DNA of 64,000 nucleotides from Lepraria neglecta (Eukaryota > Ascomycota > Lecanoromycetes > Lecanorales > Stereocaulaceae). Made by a program: the position numbers and the translations under genes. The stretch is taken from assembly GCA_033220425.1 (NCBI GenBank), contig CM065653.1, forward strand, positions 4,216,001 through 4,280,000. The letters are read 5' to 3'. The notes below the pieces were generated by a model. It was not told the DNA's origin. It did not search any database and saw nothing but the letters and a program-made list of their open reading frames with translations. Positions 55,578 to 64,000 of this stretch are shown one piece after another (position 1 is the stretch's first letter; each line of letters begins with the position of its first letter).

Positions 55578-56164
55578 GGTTGAGAAGCAATAAATTCAAC
55601 GCAGCTACTATTGTATGCGGAGCAGGATTTTGACTGAGAGGTAGAAAGTGTTTGGACAAAATCGAAAGCACAAGCCGAGACAGAACGATGTTTTAAGGTG
55701 CAAGCATCCCGGGCGCCATAGCCATGAACGCATGCTGGAAAGGCCCACGGTATCGTACCAATGGTAACGAACAGCTGTAACTTTGGTATCGTTACAGACG
55801 ACTCTCTCCAGATTCTTGCCAACACATACCCTATGCTCCAAGGTGGCACAGAGCGTGTTGGTTTCAGGCCGAATCCTTCAACGTGTCAATCTGTCAGGTC
55901 ATGCACCCACACAGGAAAATGCAAATGCCCTAAGCGAGTGAGGCTGATGTTAATGCAATGCATGTTTCACCGCAAATCCTTACGCCATCGGGCGAGGTAA
56001 AAAATGTAAAACGTGCATTTCATGCTGCAAGAATATGCTAGTGCCACTTCCATCTTGGCTAGAACAGTCATGAGACTTTTTTTGTTTTGTGCCTTATCGT
56101 GGCATACATTGACTTGACTAATGGACAAAAGATAATAATATCATGTTTAAATCAACTACACCCG
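55578..56164. other. Intergenic, nothing convincing
   Basis: Lies between the rhodopsin-like start and the decayed P450; no domain recognised. Confidence 0.4.
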
Positions 56165-57982
56165 TCAAGATCTTAAGTGGCTAGTTCTCATTCTTGATAA
56201 TGCTTCCAGTAGCGTTGAAGCTACTCTTTCATTAGCTTTCCTTGGCCACAATACGACCTGAACATCTTGCCCTGGGACGGGGCGAGATACTCCTAAAGTG
56301 AGTAGACTTTCGTCGAGACTGGGGAGTTTATGCATTGGCGAGGCAAGTTGAACATCAAAGCGATGAATCACAGGAGCAACAAATCCAAAGGTCTCCTGCA
56401 TTGCGAAGAATCGTCCGGGGCAGTAGATCTTCCCAGCTCCGTATGGCTTGAAGCGGGGGCTGCTGGTCAAATCTTGCTGTTTGAGGAACCTCTCAGGGCC
56501 AAAATCAAAGCGTCGAAACCGAGCACGTCCTCGTTGTCATGAGGCTGGCAGACTGGCACTATGGCGAAGCTGCCCCCACGAAGCTTGCCATCTAGCTCGG
56601 TGTCTCGATCGATTTTGCGAAAGGCCAGATCCCTTTTGGTTAGCCGCAATGCTTCGTGATAGACTGCTAGCAATTGTGGACAAGGTACTGCAGATCTAGA
56701 TTGGCGTTTTGAACAGCAGGAAGTTTTTCTTCACGTATCGCTGCGTGGAGCTCTCTATCAAAGAGTATGTATAATATGATCCAGAAAGCTAGCTTGTATG
56801 CGTTGGCATCGTCACTAAAAAATCGTCAGATATAAGGATAGCAAGAATCAGAGGTAGCACTCACACCTAGTATACCATCACTGGCATCGCAACACTATCT
56901 TGCTCGTTGATACTGAGCCGTTTATACTCATCAATGAGGGTGGTAACAACCCACGCCTCACCTCTTTGCAGCTCTTTCGGAAGACGCTGATAAATCAGGA
57001 AAGCCCGCGCGTATTGCGCTCTAATGGCAGCCACGCTCTTAGAATCGATAAACGTTGATGGATAAATCAGCTTCCAAAGCTCATCAGTGAATTGCCGCAT
57101 CTTGTATGTCATGTGTGAATCGATGGCGAACAAAATTTGATTGAATAGAGTCATTTGAGTGGCATCAATCAGGATGTTCGAACAAAAGTCGTAGAGAGAG
57201 GCCGTCTTTATGCTTGAGCCAAGACTCAGATCATAGCAGGAGGCGATTCAATCCTAGGTCATTAGGGCTCCTTTGTACTTCTCAATGAGAGTACTGAACG
57301 TTGGGCCGGGGAGCAGGTGTTGTTTGTAGAGGTCTTGGTTTAGGTGTATCAGGCATTTGCCTGCGGGATTAACCGGAGTACATGTAGCAGGCTTTTCCCA
57401 GAGGATGTTCGATCTCGTGAGGTCAACGCCAAAAACCTGTCAGCGTCTCATTGAGGAATCCATCCCACGACGGGGTTGATAAGTTTGTGTAGAATCCCCC
57501 ACCATCGAGAGGTGAAGCAATAATATAGTATTTTGTCCAAAGACCATGATAGAAAATGGTTCTCTGGTCATCCCAAAGTGTCTCCTGAATGTTCACGATG
57601 TTAGCTATAGTGTCCCATACCAACAGGCTACCTTATCAGACTTGTTACTAGGACAGCTTACACTCCATAACACATCAACTTATGTGAATCTTTGAAGAAG
57701 CTGCCCGCATGACCTAGCCGACAATGAGTATACATATGCTGCCAATTTGGAGAGGATCAATTACCAAAATCTGCATGTCTCAGTCTTCAGCACTTAGTTC
57801 CGTAAGTTGGAAGGCCCTAGATCATGGAACTTACACGGGATCCAGTAGGGTAAACTCTTCGGTTCGCGGGGATGAAGAGATGAGAGGATCATGAACATCC
57901 ACAAGCGCCATACCAGCAAGCATAAAACCGCATATAGAGTCACTATACAAAGAGCTGCTGCCTGCCAATGCTTCTGCGCCAT
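56165..57982 (-). pseudogene. Decayed cytochrome P450
   Basis: The N-terminus (MAQKHWQAAALCIVTLYAVL and on) is a membrane anchor followed by HPREPKSLPYWIP, the usual Pro-rich hinge. Downstream pieces include YARAFLIYQRLPKELQRGEA, AVYHEALRLTKRDLAFRKID (ExxR helix), VPVCQPHDNEDVLGFDAL, and the heme loop FKPYGAGKIYCPGRFFAM with its Cys. Between the ExxR region and the heme loop the frame shifts by one base near 56510, and further stops and frame changes lie in the middle (about 57150-57430 and near 56680). The order is that of CYP7/8-like fungal P450s. This was a full-length gene that has decayed, and no catalytic protein is expected. Confidence 0.6.
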
Positions 57983-59164
57983 GAAGCATAGTGTTCAAAT
58001 AGCTTCAGGAGAGGGGACAAAGCACATTCTCAGATGAAAATATGGTTTATAAAAATGAGATGGGAGGTTCAATTTTGTGAAAGCAAAGGTAAGTGGTTTT
58101 CATTCAGACAAGACTGGCTTCTGCATGATCGTAGATGAGCCTAGTCATATGGGCATTACAATCAGTTTTCTCACTGGGCTGTCACTCGACTATCATGAGC
58201 GAGGGTAATGGTGGGTGGTCCATGGCGTAGTAACCCAGCCATACAAGCAACATAACAACGAAGCTTAGTCCTCTCATGATCTTCCAGATAAACCCCGCCA
58301 CGAAGACGGCATGAACATGTCAATCCTTCATGGACGATCTCAGGTCTAGATGTGGGCGTATATCTGATACGAATTGCCGATACAAGGTCCGAGGATGAGA
58401 GCTGAAAGACTCGCTCTGTCTCGAGAGGAAGCACCAATAAAATGTTTTACAGGATTTCATGTCGTTGGCACGTCCATACTTTCAACCAATGGCTATGAGC
58501 AGATGAGGTACTGCAAAAACTCCTACTAGTTTCTTTGTCGGGGACTGGGTCTGCAGGTACGCAATTGCCATCCTTGGACTTCTAAGGCTCTCCTGGTAGT
58601 GATGTGTCCTGGTGTCGTCTGGAGTAATCTCTAGGTAAATCAGCGGGATGACGGGATGGCCGGTCTGATTGACATGTGTCACAGGATGATTTTTTGTACA
58701 CCGCCAGAATCCTTCCACCATGGTTATTGCATGACACAAATCCCACAGGATCTCATGTTATAAGCGATGTGTTTGATGCAGCGGCTCGTATAAAAGTGGG
58801 CCCCCGAGGTGCACACACCAGGCCCTCCAAGGCGTTCTCTCCGGGCCGACACCCGAAAGCTCAACTTGAAACCTAAATGCTGGCTCCTTTTAGCGCTACA
58901 TCTCAGGGCTCTGGGTCGTGATTATACGCAGGCAGCAGGATTGTCAGCTGAGAGATGTCTCACTAACAATGCGTGCTGTCATCGTGATGGAACTATCGGA
59001 AAGAAGCAGTACTAGTCACTGGAGGAAGATGTTTGGCTTGCAGAAATTGCCGGCCATGAGAATTGCCGGCTATTCGTTGGAAAGGCAGCAGAGCCCCGCG
59101 AAAAACCCTTCCGCAGACGTGTTGATAGTCTATCATTGAAAAAGGCCTTCAACTACGCATCGCA
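57983..59164. other. Intergenic, nothing convincing
   Basis: Lies between the decayed P450 and the decayed MFS gene. Only short frames; no domain recognised. Confidence 0.4.
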
Positions 59165-61208
59165 ATGATAGACGCTGAGTTGGCACCGGCTCTATCGATG
59201 ACCCTGACTCCATATCTCAAGGGATGGAGACTCTTCATGGTAATTGCATCACTATATTTAGGAACATGCGTTATGGCTCTCGACACCAATATCATCGGTG
59301 TTGCAGTTTCAAAGGTATCGTCCGACTTTTATGCCTTAGAGGCTGTGTCCTGGTACGGCTCAGCATATCTGCTCACAATCACAGCTTTCCAGCCAGCATT
59401 CGGGAATTTATATAACTTTTTCAGCATAGAAAATACTTACAGGACCTGCATTATAATCTTCGAAGGTTAATATCCTCCTCAAATTTGAAATCCGATTTTT
59501 TTGACTCAGAAGCAGTCAGCTCGGTTCTTTCTGCTCTGCTGTCAACTTTTCTATATTATTTTTGGGAGAGCTGTAGACGGCGTAGGTGCAGCAGGGCTTC
59601 TCTAAGGAGTGTTAAGCATCATTGGATACGCTGTAGAATTAGATAAGAGATCTCTGTATATGGGCATTGTAATCAGTATTTTTGTCATCTCAGTCTGCGT
59701 TGGCCTAGTCCTCGGTGGTGCTTTAACGGCCTATACCACTTGGAGATGGTATTTTTGGATGTGAGTCTACTATCTGCACCATTTTTTCGACTGAATTATT
59801 AACGAATATAGAATTCTTCCAAAAAGGGCCGTTGTCCTAATACTACTCTTCCTATCCCTAAAGATCCGGGGTACAGAAAATAAGAATCGGAAGCTACCTA
59901 CCAAGGTTAAACTTGGCCATATAGACCCCCTTGGATACTCTATCTTTATTACTACAATCTACTATTTTCTTCTTGCGTTACAGTGGGGTAGGCAATCTAA
60001 GCCTTGGAATTCCTCCGTAGTGATCGGTCTTTCCGTTGGTGCCGCCTTGCTATTGGCCAACTACAATAAGAACTTGGAGAGAGAGCGACCATACCAATCC
60101 GAGTACTTCGGAAACGCTCAATACTTATCGGTGCTGGGGTTTTGTTTTTCCTAGGCGCAGCTACCTATATAGTACTATTCTACTACCCTTCAAAATCTAG
60201 GTACACTAATATACTAGATGTAGGACTCTTTCTATATTCCCTTCTAGTTTCAGTCTGTGCAAGGTATTGATCTAATGACAATGGCATTCGGTTTATTCCG
60301 CTCTTTTCATCCCAGATGGCGGCTTTGATCATCATCGGAGCCTTAGTATCGCGTTGGGGATATTATGTGAACAGCTAGCCTTAATTGTCCTCCATTTGGC
60401 TTTCACTGACTCAGGCTAGGTTCCTTATATGATCATTGGCGAGCTCATCGCTATATTTGGGACTGCTTTATGGACGCGTCTGACGCCGGCTACGTCTGAC
60501 CTTGCGTGGGCTGCTTTGTTGGTAGTGACTTGTATTGGCATGGGTATGGCCATGCAACTCCTTTATACCGCTATGCAATTAGTCCTGCAGTGAGTCTCCA
60601 CCAAACATAAGGTCATTATCAATATTAAAGCCAATTACAGCCCGGACGATGTTCCAGCAGGCAACAGTAAGGTATATTTCCTCATCTCCTGACCCGAATT
60701 TGGCTAACCCTGCAGCTATTGCCGTATTCACTTGGCAGGTAAGCTCTATTCTGCCTTCATTCTTCAGAAATTCCCTAGAAATTCCCTGATAACCTGTGCC
60801 AGAGCTATCTCAATCGCGATTAGCCGGACAATCGCTCTCAGCTCAATCATCAACGATCTTCCTCACTTAGCCCCAGAGGTTTCTCCTGAGGAGGTAATCG
60901 CTGCTGGCGCCATCGGTCTGCCAACGATAGCACCTTCGTTCTCGGTATTGGCTTCCCTACGTTCGATCTGGAATACCGCCATAAGCCGAGCAATGATATT
61001 CTCACTTGCTATGGTTTGTGCAGTTCTGTCTTTCATGCTGGGTATGGAATTCTTAACGCAAAGAAAGTCGCAAACGCACAGAAAAAAGAGGCCGAAGATA
61101 TTGCCCTTGTGGACTCAGACAAAAACTTCAACCTTTGCTATGCAAAGACGAGCAAGGAGATCTTGGTGGGCAGTACAGGTTTACAGAACCAGATTGAGGC
61201 GCCTTGAT
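59165..61208 (+). pseudogene. Decayed MFS drug:H+ antiporter-type transporter (14-helix)
   Basis: The start LSMTLTPYLKGWRLFMVIAS then YLGTCVMALDTNIIGVAVSK is the first helix with the DxNI motif of fungal DHA2/efflux transporters. AVSWYGSAYLLTITAFQPAF and GRAVDGVGAAGLL (motif C region) follow, then TWRWYFW, an intron with good GT-AG sites, and PLGYSIFITTIYYFLLALQW. Later blocks are AALIIIGALVSRWGYYV, DLPHLAPEVSPEEVIAAGAI and IFSLAMVCAVLSFMLGMEF. Frame shifts and stops separate most blocks (for example around 59470-59600, 60090-60400 and 60640-60730). This is a broken host transporter gene. It lies between two decayed P450 genes. Confidence 0.6.
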
Positions 61209-62989
61209 GCAGAGTCGATGATTGTTCCAGGGGTTCGATAAAGCTACCTAGATAACTCATTTATATGATTTGTCTATCGCATCCATGATTTACGTCTCGC
61301 GTTCCTCCGGGATGACCTTGACTTTAGGCTCCTCGAACGTGACCACCCAAGATCGTAACCCCTGAATATACCAGAGACCTAGCTGCAACGAAAGCCAATT
61401 CAGTCACCGTAAAGTTCCACTACTAGACATTTACCATTGCCTAAATACACACATCTGCAGTGATCAGCCCCCCTTAATTTACAATACCTTCGGGAAGCAT
61501 ACACTTACAGTTATCCCAAAGCAGACGCTCGGTTGCCCAGCTTCTCAATTACATCTTCCTAGTCACAGCCAAAATGAAGATCAGAGCAATCAAAAGTCTT
61601 CTGACTATTTGTAGTCGATTCCTCTTGCGAGGATAGAGGAACCTAACAGCCTTACTCTCGGGTGGTGGAAGTCTCGGTACTAGTGATAGGTCCATTTTGA
61701 ATTTGCAATGAGAATAACAGGAACGTTGATACTGACACAGCGAACTATTGTGTGGGATTGTAACTTCTAGATGATTTAGAAAGTTCCAATGCGTCAAATA
61801 AATTCATGTCTGAGCCGGTGGGCCTCTTAGAGCGCTGCAAGGCTTCATACTTGGAAGTCTACGCCGCAACTCAGGTGCTACGTCGCAGAGTCATTTACTG
61901 TCTCTCACGTATAGCAAATTAGTGCTATTCAGTTGGGTGGGGACGATCTCTGCTCGAAACCTGATCATGCGTGCCTCGTTGTTGCACGGAGATAGACCGT
62001 TTCAAAAGAAATTTGGCTCTACTTGGCTGCGAAACGAACCTCTTGCTTTCTCTCGAAGGATTGCGAGGACTTGCATGTTTCGGTGGGCCGACGCCATGCG
62101 GCATGGGCTGAGAAATGTTGCTTCTCCTTCTGAAAGATCAAAGCCATATGAGCGTAAGAAAAAGAGTACTAACATACGACTGGCTCAGGACACAATCCTC
62201 TGGAACGTCCTACCAGCTTTGAGAATGTGGCTCGTGGCACAGCTTTCAGCTTTGGTGCAGAGACTTGTTTTGTCAATGGATCAATGTATGCGTCGGCGCC
62301 TACAGGCGCTACGCAATTGGCTATTTCCAAACCTTCGCCGACCCGCGTTGCGTTTGAGAACATGTCGACAATCCTACAGGATTGATGAGATGGTGTTAGA
62401 ATGATCCAGCACCTGAGTTAAGCGAACGAATACACGGAAGATTTACGGAATCATGCACTTACAAGTAGAGTTCTCGTGTTGCACGCAGCGATGAGCGCTA
62501 ATGCCTGCCCCAATTGTTACCGTGCCTCAGTCCTCTACGCCGTAGGAATGCACAATGTATTCTAGCTTGTCTTGGCGTTTCATGCTCTCTCTCAATGTGG
62601 AATACTGGCACCCCAAAGCTAGTCCTAACGTGTTCCTATATGCCTCAAAAGGTCTGTGCGGGCTTGTTAGTGCAGCTCGGAGTACCATCGTTCTCTGCGA
62701 TGAGATAGCTGATACGGAATTATGTTCTGAAATTACACGTGACGAAGGATTGTAACATACGACACAGCTTTTGGCGCCGCGCAATAGGCGGACCACGTTC
62801 CCACCTTTGTTTGCTCTCACTCTATCACGCACCCACCTGCGAATCTTCTCGTGCTTCTTTCCGCCTATTCTGCATATCTAAGCTGCTGATCAATTTAGAG
62901 AATAATGATTCTGCAACTTTTAATGAGTCTAGGCATAGCCTAGGTAGCGTATAGCGCCCTCACCCTAGCCCTCAATGTCCAACGTGCCC
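61209..62989. other. Intergenic with unassigned fragments
   Basis: Long stretch between the decayed MFS and P450 genes. A 160-codon plus frame at 61922-62404 is strongly basic and lacks any domain; the opposite strand there (text such as GEGLEIANCVAPVGADAYID) looks like remains of another enzyme gene that I could not name. Confidence 0.4.
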
Positions 62990-64000
62990 GCGCCATGGAC
63001 GTGCCCTTGGTTGTGATACATGTCAGTCCGATGAACCTGTTCTGGATCGTGTTTGAGCCTCTCGTATTCCGCATCATGGATGGTCTGCCAATTCGTTTGG
63101 GTAGCTTCAGTCGCTATGGCCGCATTTCCACGACAAAACGGCCTCGCACGTAGAACTCGGTGATGTTTTTGCCCTGGTGACCCCACGCGAGACGATGAAG
63201 TTTTCGCAAGGAGGCAGGATTCCGTTCGACCAGTCCAGCTGTACAGTGAGTGAAATGTGTATCTAAGGCTCCGGTCTATGCTGAAAAGAGATCACAGAAA
63301 TGCTAGATTTCCTCGGGTCGAATATTTCTACAGTACGCATCTTACTAGAAAGGCGATCGTAGCTCATAAGACTTCTAGGTCGGTATATCAGAATGGCAAT
63401 ACCATAGGAAGACTGTTGTTACTCCCTTCAACGAGAATATGAATAAGTTCGTGTGGTCAGAGTCCTTGAGTCAGGCCCGAGACATGGTTCAGGCATGGGC
63501 TCAGCATAGCGCCTCGGGCACCGTTGGACTTGCGAAGGATACTCGAACGCTTTCCCTGGATGTATTGGCCGCCACTGGCTTCCACAGACCACATAAGTTC
63601 CACGCTTCCACTGAGCCCGGCCCAGATGAAGCCCGTAATTATCGACGATCTCTGGCGATCACGTTCGACAATACAATTTTTATGATGCTGGTACCCCCAA
63701 AGCTCCTATCGATGCCCTTCGTTCCTAAGTCGTGGGCCCGTATCGGATAAGTAATAAGAGACTTCAAACAGTACATGATGGACATGTTTGACGAAGAGCG
63801 AAAACTGCTTGATGCAGGGAAATCGGGTACAGGAAACCTTATGTCATCGCTTGTGAGGGCATCTGAGAACGAGCAGGCAAATGACACGAAGGGCAGCACA
63901 CATCCATATAAAGGCCTTACTTGGATGAGATTTTCGGCAACATTTGTTCTCAATTTCGCAGGGCGTGATACGACCGCAAATACGCTTGCTTACAGCATAC
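62990..64000 (+). pseudogene. Decayed cytochrome P450, continuing beyond the right edge
   Basis: N-terminal blocks VVIHVSPMNLFWIVFEPLVF and IRLGSFSRYGRI, then ELGDVFALVTPRETMKFSQG-type text in another frame, precede HRKTVVTPFNENMNKFVWSE, SLSQARDMVQAWAQHSASGT and the I-helix FAGRDTTANTLAYSI just before the edge (A/G-G-x-D/E-T-T motif intact). Stops occur in the 63190-63420 region, some of which may be intronic, and a TAA after PFVPKSWARIG (about 63748-63750) interrupts a frame that otherwise continues. The heme loop lies outside the window. This is a different P450 subfamily from the one at 56165, and of opposite orientation. Confidence 0.5.

Noticed and set aside
61922-62404. 160-codon basic open frame
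   Set aside because: No start context, domain or codon pattern of a gene; probably a shadow of a decayed gene on the other strand.
1-64000. CRISPR arrays, rRNA genes, LTR-type elements
   Set aside because: None seen: no regularly spaced repeats, no rRNA text, no reverse transcriptase or long terminal repeat pairs.

Overview
The window is nuclear DNA of a filamentous ascomycete (Pezizomycotina). The basis is: short GT-AG introns of about 45-85 nt with fungal branch sites; an alpha-tubulin with seven exons; a three-EH-domain Ede1; a mitochondrial-type arginine-specific carbamoyl-phosphate synthase large subunit; Dfg5/Dcw1-type GH76 and EMC7 proteins; and several protein families confined to filamentous fungi (HeLo-like N-terminal domains, DUF7580-like, fungal rhodopsin-like membrane proteins, 2EXR/DUF7730-like, DUF7587-like). 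Class (Dothideomycetes versus Leotiomycetes) cannot be settled by eye. No prokaryotic features, CRISPR, rRNA or retrovirus-like element were seen.

Layout. 0-7 kb: an uncharacterised conserved protein running off the left edge, a Cys-rich single-pass membrane protein, a decayed DUF7587-like gene and a 2EXR-like gene. 7.8-24.7 kb is mostly housekeeping: a WW-domain Q/G/P-rich protein, EDE1 (endocytosis), alpha-tubulin, a small membrane protein whose 3' end overlaps an F-box-like gene, TPR remains, a C2H2 zinc-finger protein and, divergently, a DUF7580-like protein. 25.3-29.8 kb: the large subunit of arginine-specific carbamoyl-phosphate synthase and an intron-containing tRNA-Thr(CGT). 30.4-36 kb: a secreted protein gene with an in-frame TAG, a rhodopsin-like seven-helix protein and a secreted protein with a seven-residue C-terminal repeat. 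36.7-43.7 kb: an F-box/LRR protein, a decayed 2EXR-like gene, EMC7 and a GPI-anchored GH76 protein.

44-64 kb is more accessory in character: a decayed aspartic-protease-like gene, a HeLo-like plus ubiquitin-like protein, two degenerate paralogues in tandem (one next to a 473-bp hAT-like non-autonomous element with a perfect 8-bp target duplication), a small soluble protein, a second rhodopsin-like protein, and then a decayed P450, a decayed 14-helix MFS transporter and another decayed P450, which together look like remains of a secondary-metabolite or detoxification locus.

Coordinates of spliced genes span start codon to stop codon; exon limits are given in the evidence where the splice junctions were checked for phase by hand. 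No alignment, domain search or expression data were available, so family names rest on recognised motifs.
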